Source: Jatrophihabitans sp964252635 (lineage in GTDB: Bacteria > Actinomycetota > Actinomycetes > Mycobacteriales > Jatrophihabitantaceae). From it: 64,000 nucleotides of DNA. The position numbers were made by a program, and so were the translations under genes. Shown here piece after piece: positions 17,637 to 26,230 of this stretch; position 1 is the first letter of the stretch; every line of letters starts with the position of its first letter. The DNA lies in NCBI RefSeq assembly GCF_964252635.1, contig NZ_CAXUNP010000013.1:32782-96781 (forward strand), written 5' to 3'. Under the pieces are notes generated by a model. That model worked only from the letters and a program-made list of their open reading frames with translations. It had not been told where the DNA came from and made no database searches.

Positions 17637-17648
17637 GCTGTCTCCTCG

Positions 17649-17708
17649 TACCGATCGCAGTGGTCTGATCCGATTCCACGCTAGGTCGCTGCTCGTTACC
17701 GATCGGTA
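17649..17708. promoter_or_regulatory. Putative HxlR operator pair in divergent promoter
   Basis: A perfect 12-bp palindrome, taccgatcggta, lies at 17697-17708, 10 bases before the HxlR start. A nine-base copy of its left part (taccgatcg) lies at 17649-17657, 48 bases away and next to the MDR gene's ribosome-binding site. The spacing places one site at each divergent gene start, which suits autorepression plus control of the MDR gene. Confidence 0.55.
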
Positions 17709-17718
17709 CCTTGAAGCC

Positions 17719-18072
17719 ATGCAGAATGCGTCCGGAACGGCCTTCCTCGCCGACTGCCCAACGCGCCTGGCCGTCGAGATCATCGCCGACAAGTGGGCCG
17801 TTCTCGTGCTGTTCGGGCTCGGCCAACAGCCACGCCGTCACGGGGAACTCGTCGAGCTCATCGGTGGCATCTCGCGCAAGGTCCTCACCCAGACCCTGCG
17901 CCGGCTGCAGCAGTACGGCCTCGTCGAGCACCGCGAGCAGGACGGGCGGTACTCCGACTACCACCTCACCGATCTGGGCCGCACCCTCATCGAACCGATC
18001 GAGACGCTGACGACGTGGGCACGCGATCACGGTGCTGCGATCGCCTCCTTCCAGGAGACGCATGGCTGGTGA
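17719..18072 (+). CDS. HxlR-family transcriptional regulator
   Basis: 117 residues with one winged-helix domain. The early Cys in 'LADCPTRLAVEIIADKWAVL' is the conserved Cys-Pro of HxlR/YodB/HypR regulators, often redox- or electrophile-sensing. The recognition region is 'ISRKVLTQTLRRLQQYGLVE' and the wing is 'REQDGRYSDYHLTDLGRTL'. The 3' end overlaps the SDR gene by 11 bases, so the two are co-transcribed. The likely targets are the divergent MDR gene and its own operon through the taccgatcggta palindrome. Confidence 0.92.
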   Translation: MQNASGTAFLADCPTRLAVEIIADKWAVLVLFGLGQQPRRHGELVELIGGISRKVLTQTLRRLQQYGLVEHREQDGRYSDYHLTDLGRTLIEPIETLTTWARDHGAAIASFQETHGW

Positions 18073-18805
18073 CGGCGCCGTGGCACTCGTGACCGGTTCG
18101 ACGTCGGGCATCGGTGCGGGCGTGGCCCGGCGCCTGGCCGCCGCGGGGTACCGGGTCATCGTGCACTCGAGGTCGTCGACGGAGGCCGGCCGTGCCCTGG
18201 CGGAGGACATCGGCGACGCCCACTACGTCCAGGCCGACCTGGCCGTCGACGCCGACCGCAGCCGGCTGGTCAACGACGCCGTCGCGGTGTGGGGCCGCCT
18301 CGATGTGCTGATCAACAATGCCGGTATCAGCCACGTCATCCCGCACCAGGAGCTGGCGGCCGCCACCCCCGACGTCTGGCACGCCCTCTACGAGGTCAAC
18401 GTCATCGCACCGTTCCGGCTGATCACTGCGGCCGAACCGTTCCTGCGTGCGGCCGCGCGGGACGGTCGTAGCGCGGCGGTGGTCAACATCGGGTCGCATG
18501 CCGGCGTCCGGCCGAAGGGCGCGTCCATTCCCTACGCCGCGAGCAAGGCCGCCCTGACCCACGTCACCAAGCTGCTCGCGGTGTCCCTCGCGCCCGGGAT
18601 CCGGGTCAACGCCGTCGCTCCCGGCCTGGTCGACACACCGCTCACCGCGGACTGGCTCGACGCCCAGGAGCTGTGGCGGGTCCGCTCGCCGATGCGCCGC
18701 CCGGCCACGCCCGACGACGTGGCCGAGATGGTGCTCGCGCTCGTCGGATCGGACTACGTCACGGGCGAGGTGCTGGTCGTCGACGGCGGCCTCAACCTCA
18801 CGTGA
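18062..18805 (+). CDS. SDR-family oxidoreductase
   Basis: 247 residues, classical short-chain dehydrogenase/reductase. The cofactor motif is 'TGSTSGIGAGVARRL', 'LINNAGIS' follows, the catalytic serine is in 'VVNIGSHAGV', and Tyr-Lys are in 'YAASKAALTHV'. It ends in 'YVTGEVLVVDGGLNL', typical of FabG-like enzymes. The Arg-rich segment after the cofactor loop ('IVHSRSSTEAGR') points to NADP(H). The start is ATG 18062 inside the end of the HxlR gene. The substrate is unknown; co-regulation with the MDR enzyme suggests detoxification of carbonyls or quinones. Confidence 0.9.
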   Translation: MAGDGAVALVTGSTSGIGAGVARRLAAAGYRVIVHSRSSTEAGRALAEDIGDAHYVQADLAVDADRSRLVNDAVAVWGRLDVLINNAGISHVIPHQELAAATPDVWHALYEVNVIAPFRLITAAEPFLRAAARDGRSAAVVNIGSHAGVRPKGASIPYAASKAALTHVTKLLAVSLAPGIRVNAVAPGLVDTPLTADWLDAQELWRVRSPMRRPATPDDVAEMVLALVGSDYVTGEVLVVDGGLNLT

Positions 18806-18833
18806 GCGGGCCGGACCGGCCTAGGGTTCGCCC

Positions 18834-19994
18834 ATGACCGAACCGTCGACCGACACCGCGGTGCCCCCGATGTTCAGCGTGCCGGACGCGCAGCTCGAGG
18901 ACTTGCACCGGCGCCTCGCGTCCACGAAGTGGCCGGCCCGGTGGCCGGACCGCCGGCCCGGCGACTGGACCGCCGGGGCACCGGCGGACGAGGTGAGCAG
19001 GCTGACTGATCGCTGGCAACACGGCTACGACTGGCGACGGGTCGAGCGCGAGCTCAATGCGCTGCCGTGGGGCCACGTCGATCTGGACGGGGCAAGCATC
19101 TCCTACCTGCACTTCCGGGCCGAGGACGCCGACGCCCTACCCATCGCCCTGACGAACGGGTGGCCCAGCAGCTTCGCGGAACTGGTCGGCCTCGCCCGTG
19201 CGCTGTCGCAACCCGCCGCGGGCACCGAGGACAACCGCCCCGGCTTCCACGTCGTCGTCCCGTGCCTGCCGGGTTTCCCGGGAAGCGACCAGTCACCGGC
19301 TTTCCCCGCGGCCGTCCCGACGCACGAGCTCTGGCACCGACTCATGAGCAAGCACCTCGGCTACCGCCGCTACGGCGCGCACGGCGGCGATCTCGGCGCA
19401 GGGACGACGTCGCTGCTCGGCCAGCACCATCCCGAACACGTCGTCGGTATCCACCTGACGTCCGTCGCGGACCCGGCCGCCTACGACACGTCGACCCTGA
19501 CCGCGGACGAACGGGCCTACCTCGCCGATGCCGCCCGATGGGTACGGGACGAGGGTGCCTACGAGCACCAGCAGATGACGCGTCCGGAGACGTTGAGCTA
19601 CGGGCTGTCCGACTCGCCAGTCGGGTTGCTCGCGTGGATCGTCGAGAAGTACTTCGCCTGGTCCGACAACGACGGAACCCTGGCGTCGGTGTTCACCGAC
19701 GACGACATCCTCACCCAGGCGTCGCTCTACTGGTTCACGAACTGCATCGCGACCTCGTTCCGGCCCTACTTCGAACACGCTCAGGGCCACGCGCCCCGTG
19801 TCGATCGCGTCGAGGTGCCCACAGCGGTTGCGGTGTTCCCGAAGGACCTCACGCGGCCGCCCCGCAGCTGGGTCGAACGCACCTACCGGGTCGAGCGGTA
19901 CACCGTCATGCCGCGCGGCGGGCACTTCGCGGCCCACGAGGTTCCGGACCTGCTCGCCCGGGACCTGGCCGCGTTCTTCGCCGGGCGGAGCTGA
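18834..19994 (+). CDS. Epoxide hydrolase family protein (EHN domain)
   Basis: 386 residues: the N-terminal EHN domain ('FSVPDAQLEDLHRRLASTKW') is followed by an alpha/beta-hydrolase core. The oxyanion segment is 'LTNGWPSSFAELV', the nucleophile Asp is in 'YGAHGGDLGAG', and 'YGLSDSPVGLLAWIVEKYFAW' is the lid region seen in microsomal-type epoxide hydrolases. The catalytic His is in 'PRGGHFAAHEVPD'. The organisation matches the juvenile-hormone/microsomal epoxide hydrolase family, common in actinobacteria as a detoxification or secondary-metabolism enzyme. It is convergent with the PhyH gene and 28 bases downstream of the SDR gene. Confidence 0.9.
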   Translation: MTEPSTDTAVPPMFSVPDAQLEDLHRRLASTKWPARWPDRRPGDWTAGAPADEVSRLTDRWQHGYDWRRVERELNALPWGHVDLDGASISYLHFRAEDADALPIALTNGWPSSFAELVGLARALSQPAAGTEDNRPGFHVVVPCLPGFPGSDQSPAFPAAVPTHELWHRLMSKHLGYRRYGAHGGDLGAGTTSLLGQHHPEHVVGIHLTSVADPAAYDTSTLTADERAYLADAARWVRDEGAYEHQQMTRPETLSYGLSDSPVGLLAWIVEKYFAWSDNDGTLASVFTDDDILTQASLYWFTNCIATSFRPYFEHAQGHAPRVDRVEVPTAVAVFPKDLTRPPRSWVERTYRVERYTVMPRGGHFAAHEVPDLLARDLAAFFAGRS

Positions 19995-19998
19995 CCAC

Positions 19999-20022
19999 GA
20001 CCGGTCGTACAGCGGACCGGTC
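19999..20022. terminator. Possible bidirectional terminator hairpin
   Basis: Two copies of the self-complementary 8-mer gaccggtc flank an 8-base loop between the convergent epoxide hydrolase and PhyH genes. There is no T-run, so a protein-binding role is also possible. Confidence 0.35.
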
Positions 20023-20054
20023 CTCGCGGCGGGGCCGGTTCCCGAGGCGGTCGA

Positions 20055-21014
20055 TCAGCCTCGTCGACCGACGACCGGGTTGAGTGCGGTCGCGGCCGGT
20101 CCGTTCGGGACGGCGCCGGGCAGGAACTCCTGCCACGTACCGCTGATCATGGTGGGGGAGGCGACGACCCGCGCGCCGTCGGCGAAGTAGGTCGTGGCCA
20201 GCGCGCGCCGCGGCTGGGTGGTGTTGTTGCGGCCGGCGGTGTGGAAGCACGTTGCGCCGTGGAAGCTGACCTCGCCGACGGCGTAGGGACCGTCCTCGAC
20301 CTGCACGCCCGCTGCTGCGAAGCGCGCCGACACGGCCTCGTCGTAGCTGGTGCCGGCCCGGTCGAACACGAGGCCGTCGAGCAGCGGCCGCAGGTCGGCG
20401 CCACGCGCGAACGACAACGGGCCCATCGCGGCCGGGATCGCCGACATCGGCATCCACGCGGTGACCGCGGACAGGGTGGCCAGCGGGAAGTGCTCGGCGT
20501 CGTGGTGCCACGGCGTGCGGCCGCAGCCGGGTTCTTTCGACAGCGCGTTGTCGTGGTAGATCCGCACGTCGGTGTCGAGCAGGGCGGCCGCGATCGCGCC
20601 CAGACGGGACGACAGCGCAACCTCGCGCATCAGCGGGTCGTGCTGCCACATCTGCTCGAGCGCGGTGAACCGCCCCGCGGTGTCGTCGCCGTGCTCAGCC
20701 GTCAGGAGCTCCGCGAGACGGTCGGCCAACCGCCGCACGACGCCGGGGGTCAGCACGCCCGGCAGCTTGACGAACGACTGCTCGCGGAAGTGCTGCACGT
20801 CCTCAGGTGTGAGCTCGTACGCCGTGTCGAGCAGGACGGCCACTTCGGCGTCGTCGGCCGGCGGAACGTCAGGCAGCCCCGGCCCGTCGACGAGCGGTGT
20901 CGCTGCGTCGTTCGAGGCGAGGCTGACGTACCAGTCCCACCACTGCTGGTCGTCGCCCGCCCAGTCCTGCTCGAGCGCGCCGTCGCGGTTGGCCTCGGGC
21001 AGCAGCGGGTTCAC
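20055..21014 (-). CDS. Phytanoyl-CoA dioxygenase (PhyH) family, Fe(II)/2-oxoglutarate oxygenase
   Basis: 319 residues from GTG 21014, which overlaps the methyltransferase stop (GTGA). The iron ligands appear as the HxD in 'TPWHHDAEHFPL' and a distal His in 'ATCFHTAGRNNTTQPRRAL', where the Arg would bind 2-oxoglutarate. 'IYHDNALSKEPG' and 'SAVTAWMPMSAI' match the PhyH core. The N-terminal ~75 residues are acidic and family-specific. The substrate is unknown: PhyH enzymes hydroxylate acyl groups, amino acids, phosphonates and natural products. Tight coupling to the methyltransferase points to sequential action on one small molecule. Confidence 0.85.
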   Translation of the reverse strand: MNPLLPEANRDGALEQDWAGDDQQWWDWYVSLASNDAATPLVDGPGLPDVPPADDAEVAVLLDTAYELTPEDVQHFREQSFVKLPGVLTPGVVRRLADRLAELLTAEHGDDTAGRFTALEQMWQHDPLMREVALSSRLGAIAAALLDTDVRIYHDNALSKEPGCGRTPWHHDAEHFPLATLSAVTAWMPMSAIPAAMGPLSFARGADLRPLLDGLVFDRAGTSYDEAVSARFAAAGVQVEDGPYAVGEVSFHGATCFHTAGRNNTTQPRRALATTYFADGARVVASPTMISGTWQEFLPGAVPNGPAATALNPVVGRRG

Positions 21015-21886
21015 AGCCACAGCAACATCACCTCGTGGTCGAAGGAGTACGCGCCGGACGCGTCGCGGCAACCGGCGAGGTAGTCGCCGAGCACCGGGGC
21101 TGCTTCCATCTCCTCCAGCGAGGTCGTGTCGTCGAACGCGCAGCGCTGCAGGAAGCCCTCGGCGACGGAACGGTCGGCCGTGCCGGACGTGTAGGTGATG
21201 ACCTGGGTGCGAACCCTCGCGCCGGCCGACTCGAGCGCATCGCGTACCTGCTCGGCGCTCGTGTAGGGCGTCTCGTCCCGGACGCCGGCGCGGAAGGCGT
21301 CGTAGAAGGCCAGGTAGTGCGAGCGCGCGGTGGCCTGGGCGACCAGGCCGAGGCCGCCGGGACGCAGCGCCGCGACGAACCGCGCGGCCGCGTCGCCCAG
21401 CTCGTCCGGGCGCAGGGCGTACAGCGCGTGGGTAGCCCAGACCACGTCGTAGGGCTCGGTGTCGGTCGGCAGCGCCTGCAGGGTGATCGCGAACTCCTCG
21501 GCGGCGCGGAACGGCGGCCGCAGCTGCGCCCGTGCCTCGGCGATGCTGAACGTCGACGGGTCGAGCAGGTCGTACGCCAGCTCGGGCAGGTCGGCGATGT
21601 CGGTATAGGTCGTCAACGCCGTCGGGAACTTCCCCGATCCGCAGGCGACGTCGAGCAGCCGCCAGCCGTCGTGTGCGACGGCGCCGAGGGTGGCCGGCCA
21701 GTCCGCGGCGAGGGCGAGCTGGTGGTAGTCCTCGGTGGCGAGTGCGTAGAACGCTTCCATCTCGGCGCGACCGGCCTCGCTCCAGTGCTCGAGACTGCGC
21801 TGCGCGGTGTCCCCGGGTCGCCCAGGTTGCCCAGGTTGCGCGGTGTCGCCCGTGGTTCGGGATGCGGGTGCGGCGTCAGAGGTCAT
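21011..21886 (-). CDS. Class I SAM-dependent methyltransferase, coupled to PhyH
   Basis: 291 residues from ATG 21886, which has a good GAAAGGG ribosome-binding site; an upstream start would add an unlikely Arg/His-rich extension. The N-terminus is low-complexity Pro/Gly/Thr, then 'EMEAFYALATEDYHQLALAADW'. Motif I is 'LLDVACGSGKFPTAL', the strand-2 acid is in 'LAYDLLDPSTF', and 'VVWATHALYAL' and 'ALRPGGLGLV' complete the core. A long C-terminal part may close the active site. It is translated just ahead of PhyH and lies opposite another methyltransferase gene. Target unknown. Confidence 0.82.
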   Translation of the reverse strand: MTSDAAPASRTTGDTAQPGQPGRPGDTAQRSLEHWSEAGRAEMEAFYALATEDYHQLALAADWPATLGAVAHDGWRLLDVACGSGKFPTALTTYTDIADLPELAYDLLDPSTFSIAEARAQLRPPFRAAEEFAITLQALPTDTEPYDVVWATHALYALRPDELGDAAARFVAALRPGGLGLVAQATARSHYLAFYDAFRAGVRDETPYTSAEQVRDALESAGARVRTQVITYTSGTADRSVAEGFLQRCAFDDTTSLEEMEAAPVLGDYLAGCRDASGAYSFDHEVMLLWL

Positions 21887-21994
21887 GGTGCCCTTTCGGT
21901 GCAGCCGCAGCCGTCGCAGGTTTCGATCGGCATGAATCGTCGGCATGGGTCGCGGTGCCCCGACGATGCGATGGGACCGATCCGAGAGACGTGG

Positions 21995-22009
21995 CTAGAT
22001 TGAGTCTAG
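21995..22009. promoter_or_regulatory. Small inverted repeat in divergent methyltransferase promoter
   Basis: The arms ctaga and tctag are separated by five bases, midway between the divergent methyltransferase starts (21886 and 22074). It is a candidate operator; the arms are short and chance is not excluded. Confidence 0.3.
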
Positions 22010-22073
22010 GTCGCGCGGCTTCAAATCCAAGCCCGCTCGATCCGTGCGGGCCGCGCCGGCCTCGAGGGGACGC

Positions 22074-22892
22074 ATGAGCCGCACCGTCGTCGTCACCGCT
22101 GTCGATCGCCTGCGGGACGAGCTGCGCGACCGCCCGCCCCTGGAGGCGCTCGAGCCGTCCGAGTACGCGACCACCCACGCGCTGTTCGAGGCCCGCTCGG
22201 ATCAGCGCGCAAACCTCACGAGCTGGGTGGTCCGGCACGTGGCGGCCCGGGCCACGTCGGCCAGTCGGGTGCTCTCCCTGGGCTGCGGTGACGGATCGGT
22301 GGACGTGCAGGTCGCCGCCGCACTCGCGGCGTTCGGGCGCCCCGTCGACTACGTCGGGGTCGAGCCACACGCCCCGAGCGGCCGCGTGTTCCGCGACCGC
22401 CTGGAGGACCTGGCCACCGCGCGTCCCACGCTGGTGACCGACACCTTCGCGCAGGCCCGCCCCGCAGGCCTGTTCGACGTCGTGCTCGCCGTGCACTCGC
22501 TGTACTACGTCGACGATCTCGCGAGCACGGTGCGCCGGGCGCACTCGCTGCTTACGCCCGGCGGCGAGCTGGTCATCCTGCACGCACCGCGCGAGCCGTT
22601 GAACACCCTGGTCCCGATTCTGTGTCCCGGGCGCCGGCAACCGTTCTCCGACCAGCTCCTGCGGCTGACCCGCGCGGAGTGGCGACCGACGGTCACCCGG
22701 ATCGACGCCCGCTTGGACCTCACGGCCTCCGGCGATCCCGAGGTGGACCGTCAGCTGCTGGAGTTCACCGTCCAGGCCCGGCTGCCCGACAGGCTGCTGC
22801 CGCTGGTCCGTGACGCGCTGGCCGACCACACGCTGCCCGGACCGGGCACGGTCCTGCCCCATCCGGTCGACGCGTTCGTGATCGCGCGCTGA
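22074..22892 (+). CDS. Class I SAM-dependent methyltransferase
   Basis: 272 residues from ATG 22074, preceded by GAGGGG. Motif I is 'VLSLGCGDGSVDVQVAAAL', strand 2 ends in 'YVGVEPHAPSG', then 'FDVVLAVHSLYYVDDL' and 'LLTPGGELVIL'. The layout is close to the histidine-methyltransferase-like group of small-molecule enzymes ('HSLYYV'). It is divergent from the methyltransferase-PhyH operon, and the shared 187-base region suggests common control. No dedicated substrate motif is recognised. Confidence 0.82.
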   Translation: MSRTVVVTAVDRLRDELRDRPPLEALEPSEYATTHALFEARSDQRANLTSWVVRHVAARATSASRVLSLGCGDGSVDVQVAAALAAFGRPVDYVGVEPHAPSGRVFRDRLEDLATARPTLVTDTFAQARPAGLFDVVLAVHSLYYVDDLASTVRRAHSLLTPGGELVILHAPREPLNTLVPILCPGRRQPFSDQLLRLTRAEWRPTVTRIDARLDLTASGDPEVDRQLLEFTVQARLPDRLLPLVRDALADHTLPGPGTVLPHPVDAFVIAR

Positions 22893-22930
22893 TCGCTTCG
22901 CCCCAACCCGACCTGCAGACGATCAGTTCC

Positions 22931-22970
22931 GGTCATTTCTTGACAACTCTGGTCATAGCGGCTTCGGTAT
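22931..22970 (+). promoter_or_regulatory. Possible promoter/operator upstream of GH43 gene
   Basis: A consensus -35 TTGACA is at 22940-22945 and a weak -10-like CGGTAT at 22965-22970. Two ggtcat copies at 22931-22936 and 22951-22956, exactly 20 bases apart, flank the -35, as expected for an operator spanning two helical turns. Confidence 0.3.
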
Positions 22971-23040
22971 GGACGGGTGACCGGTGGGCATCGGCCTGCC
23001 CACCCGCGGCAGCGACGCCGCACGACGTCAGGAGCAGAGC

Positions 23041-24924
23041 GTGGATCAGCACCGAAAGCACGTGCAGCGGCTGGTCGTCGCCTTGACGTCTCTGGCCCTG
23101 GTCCTCACCGGGTTGGTGGCAGCCGGCCCGTCTGCCGCGGCACCGTCGCGTGTCCACGCCGCGGCGCACCAGGTGGGCGCCGGCAACGGCCGGATCAAGC
23201 CCGTCATCAACAGCAACTTCGCCGACCCGAGCGTGCTGCGGGTGGGCCGCGTCTACCACGCCTACGCGACGAACTCCGGCGGTCAGAACATCCAGCACGA
23301 GACGTCGACCGACCTCGTGCACTGGACCAAGCGCGCCGACGTGCTGCCCACCCTAGGCGCCTGGGTCGGCCCGTGCACCTTCACTCCCGGCGGGGCCACC
23401 GACCACTGCGTCTGGGCGCCCGAGGTCACCCCGGTTCGCGGCGGCTACGTGCTCTACTACACCGCTCGGGACGCCCTCGCGCCGCGGCAGTGCGTTGGCG
23501 CCGCGTTCTCGCGGTCGGCGAGCGGCCCGTTCGCGCCGATCGGTACACAGCCGCTCGTCTGCCCCGACGGTGAGCGCGGTGCCCCGAACCTCGGCGGCGC
23601 CATCGACGCCTCGACCTACCGGGAGCACGGTCAGCTCTACCTGCTGTGGAAGTCCGACGGCAACTGCTGCTCGCTTCCGGCCACGATCTTCCTGCAGCCG
23701 CTGTCGGCCGACGGCCGCACCCTGACCGGGCCGGCCACCGAGCTGATCCACAACGACCAGCCGTTCGAGAAGGCGGTGGTCGAGGCGCCGAAGCTGGTCA
23801 AGCACGGCGGCCGGTACTACCTGTTCTACTCGGCCAACGTCTTCGGTGGCGGGAACTACCGCACCGGCTACGCGACAGCCACCAGCCTCACCGGGCCGTA
23901 CACCAAGTCGCGCACCGAGCTGATGGCCACCGACCAGTTCCACGGCCGCGTCATCGGCCCCGGCGGCGAGGACCTCGTCACCACGCCGAGCGGCGGGACG
24001 GCGATCGTCTTCCACGGGTGGGACCCGACCTACAGCTATCGGGCGATGTACGTCAGCGCGCTGGACTGGTCGACGCCCGGGCAACCCGCGGGCACCCCGC
24101 ACGTGGTGGCCGCCGACCGGCGTTTTCAGGCCGAGGACGGCACGGTCACCGACGCCCGGGTCGTCGCCGACGACACCGCATCGGGTCTGGCGAAGGTCGG
24201 CGGGCTCGACAACGCCGACAGCTCGGTCACGGTCCGGGTCTGGGCCGACCGGGCCGGCCGGTCCACGTTGGGTATCCGCTACGACAACGGCTCCACCGAC
24301 GCCGACGGCGTGGGCGTGCCGGCCACCGACACGATCACCGTCAACCGGCGTCGCGCGGACCCGCTGACCCTGCCCAACACCGCGTGGGGCAACTGGCAGA
24401 CCGCCGAGTACCGCACCGTGCTGCACCGCGGGTGGAACACCGTCCGGCTGGCCAAGAGCACCTGGTACGCCGAGATCGACGCGATCGACGTCTACCGCGA
24501 GGCGCCGGCCCGCCCGGCGCCCGCCGCTCCGACGTGCGCCACCACGCGCTACGAGGCAGAGAGCGGAGTCGTCACCGACGCCCGGGTCGTCGACGACGCG
24601 CTGGCGTCGGGCGGCGCGAAGGTCGGCGGTCTCGACCACCCCGACAGCTCGGTGGCGCTGACCGTGCAGGCGCGGCGCTCAGGCCTGACCACCATCGCCG
24701 TCCGCTACGGCAACGGCTCGCTCGACAACAGCGGGTACCCCGTGGCGGCGACGGACGCCGTGACCGTGAACGGCCGCGATGCCGGGGTGCTCACGTTCCG
24801 CAACACGACGTGGGACAACTGGCAGACCGCCAACTACCGGCTGCGCCTGCACGCCGGCACCAACACGATCACCTTCACCAAGAAGACCTTCTACACCGAG
24901 CTGGACGCCGTCGACGTGTGCTGA
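23041..24924 (+). CDS. Secreted glycoside hydrolase family 43 with two tandem CBM35/CBM6-like modules
   Basis: 627 residues from GTG 23041 (AGGAG upstream). A Sec signal peptide covers residues 1-~37, ending near 'PSAAAPS'. The GH43 five-bladed propeller has its three acids in place: base Asp62 in 'NFADPSVLR', pKa modulator Asp189 in 'LGGAIDAST', acid Glu248 in 'VVEAPKLVK'. GH43 enzymes cut arabinan, arabinoxylan or xylan. Two carbohydrate-binding modules follow, about residues 360-485 and 500-627, each beginning 'F/YEAE.G.VTDARVV' and sharing 'KVGGLD..DSSV' and 'W.NWQTA.YR', so they arose by duplication. A Pro/Ala linker separates them. It may feed on plant arabinan or trim the cell's own arabinan. 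Confidence 0.88.
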   Translation: MDQHRKHVQRLVVALTSLALVLTGLVAAGPSAAAPSRVHAAAHQVGAGNGRIKPVINSNFADPSVLRVGRVYHAYATNSGGQNIQHETSTDLVHWTKRADVLPTLGAWVGPCTFTPGGATDHCVWAPEVTPVRGGYVLYYTARDALAPRQCVGAAFSRSASGPFAPIGTQPLVCPDGERGAPNLGGAIDASTYREHGQLYLLWKSDGNCCSLPATIFLQPLSADGRTLTGPATELIHNDQPFEKAVVEAPKLVKHGGRYYLFYSANVFGGGNYRTGYATATSLTGPYTKSRTELMATDQFHGRVIGPGGEDLVTTPSGGTAIVFHGWDPTYSYRAMYVSALDWSTPGQPAGTPHVVAADRRFQAEDGTVTDARVVADDTASGLAKVGGLDNADSSVTVRVWADRAGRSTLGIRYDNGSTDADGVGVPATDTITVNRRRADPLTLPNTAWGNWQTAEYRTVLHRGWNTVRLAKSTWYAEIDAIDVYREAPARPAPAAPTCATTRYEAESGVVTDARVVDDALASGGAKVGGLDHPDSSVALTVQARRSGLTTIAVRYGNGSLDNSGYPVAATDAVTVNGRDAGVLTFRNTTWDNWQTANYRLRLHAGTNTITFTKKTFYTELDAVDVC

Positions 24925-24992
24925 CGGCCACGGCCGCCGAACCCTGGCGCGGGTTGTGGGCAGGAACAAACCACGACGACACGAGGAGCGAC

Positions 24993-25679
24993 GTGGACAC
25001 GGCAGCACGCCTGATCGAGGTACATCGACCCCGTAACGCCGAGGCGGTCGCCCTGGTGCTGCACGGTGGCGGCTCGCGGGTGGGGGGAGCGGCCGTCTCG
25101 CCGACCCAGCTGTCGGTGCTGCGGATGATCCCCATCGCCCGCCGCATCGCCCGCATCGGTGGTCGCCGGCTGGCGGTGTACCGGCTGCTCAACTCGGTCC
25201 GCGGCTGGGACGACGCGCACACCCCGGTGCAGGATGTGCACTGGGCACTGGACGAGCTGGCCCGGCGGCTCGGCGCCGAGCTGCCGGTGGCACTTGTCGG
25301 TCACTCGCTCGGCGGGCGAGCCGCGCTGCTGTCCGCGGACCGACCGGAGGTTCGCTCGGTTGTGGGGCTCGCCCCGTGGGTCTATCCCGCGGACGGCCAG
25401 GTCGACGCGTCGGGTACCCGAGTGCTGATCGTGCACGGCACCGCCGACCGCATCGCGTCCCCCGAGAGGTCGTGGCAGGCTGCCCAGCGACTGCGCCGCA
25501 CCGCGTCGTCGCTCGCCTACGTCCGGGTCGACGGCGGGAAACACGCGATGCTGGCGCGGCACGGGGAGTTCTCCGGTCTGGCCGCCGACTTCGTGGCCGC
25601 GACGACACTCGACCGGTTCACCCCGTCGCGACGCGTGGCAGCACTCGTCAACGGGGTGGAGGACGCGGTCGTCGTCTGA
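24993..25679 (+). CDS. Alpha/beta hydrolase (dienelactone-hydrolase-like/lysophospholipase-like)
   Basis: 228 residues from GTG 24993 with GAGGAGC upstream. The strand-3 oxyanion segment is 'ALVLHGGGSRVGG', the nucleophile elbow 'LVGHSLGGRAALL', the acid in 'VLIVHGTADRIASP', and the His in 'VDGGKHAMLAR'. No signal peptide. A lid-like helical insertion ('IARRIARIGGRRLAVYRLL') separates strand 3 from the elbow. It follows the GH43 gene by 68 bases but the functional link is not obvious. Substrate unknown. Confidence 0.85.
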   Translation: MDTAARLIEVHRPRNAEAVALVLHGGGSRVGGAAVSPTQLSVLRMIPIARRIARIGGRRLAVYRLLNSVRGWDDAHTPVQDVHWALDELARRLGAELPVALVGHSLGGRAALLSADRPEVRSVVGLAPWVYPADGQVDASGTRVLIVHGTADRIASPERSWQAAQRLRRTASSLAYVRVDGGKHAMLARHGEFSGLAADFVAATTLDRFTPSRRVAALVNGVEDAVVV

Positions 25680-25790
25680 CGCAGGACGAATTCGACGAGA
25701 CGTGTCGGACCGTGTCGAGAACCGACGATCCGTTCCGTCCCCTGGTCGGAGGACGGCAGGATGGTCGTCCCGGACCGAAGGAGACACGTC

Positions 25791-26213
25791 ATGGCGAAGT
25801 ACCTGTTGCTGAAGTACTACCGCGGCGGCCCGGAGCCGGTCGGCGCAACCCTCGTCGGGGCATCGCCGGAAGAGATGCGGGCCCACGTCGAGCACATGGG
25901 AGCGCTCAACACCGAGCTGCAGGAGCGTGGCGAGTTCGTCGACGCGCAGGGCCTCGCGCCCACCGGCACGTTCGTCCGCGGTGGCGGCGAGGGCGGCGGC
26001 CCGGTCACCGACGGCCCGTTCGCCGAGACCAAGGACCTCATCGCCGGGTTCTGGATCGTCGACGTGGACTCCGAGCAGCGCGCGTACGAGATCGCAGCGC
26101 GCGGCTCGTCGGCGCCCGGCAAGGGCGGCCGGCCCGTCAACGACTGGATCGAGGTGCGGCCGTTGATGTCCGAGGCGCCGGCGTCCTTCGACGAGCTGTT
26201 CGACCAGCTCTGA
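25791..26213 (+). CDS. YciI/DGPF-family protein
   Basis: 140 residues, one YCII (ferredoxin-like alpha/beta) domain with the hallmark 'VTDGPFAETKDLIAGFWIVDV'. The start ATG 25791 has GAAGGAGA upstream. It is 17 bases ahead of an ECF sigma factor of the ECF42 type. This gene pair is widely conserved and is the defining context of that sigma group, which has no classical anti-sigma factor; the DGPF protein is thought to be target and/or partner. Biochemical activity is unknown. Confidence 0.9.
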   Translation: MAKYLLLKYYRGGPEPVGATLVGASPEEMRAHVEHMGALNTELQERGEFVDAQGLAPTGTFVRGGGEGGGPVTDGPFAETKDLIAGFWIVDVDSEQRAYEIAARGSSAPGKGGRPVNDWIEVRPLMSEAPASFDELFDQL

Positions 26214-26230
26214 CCATCGGGCGCGACGGG

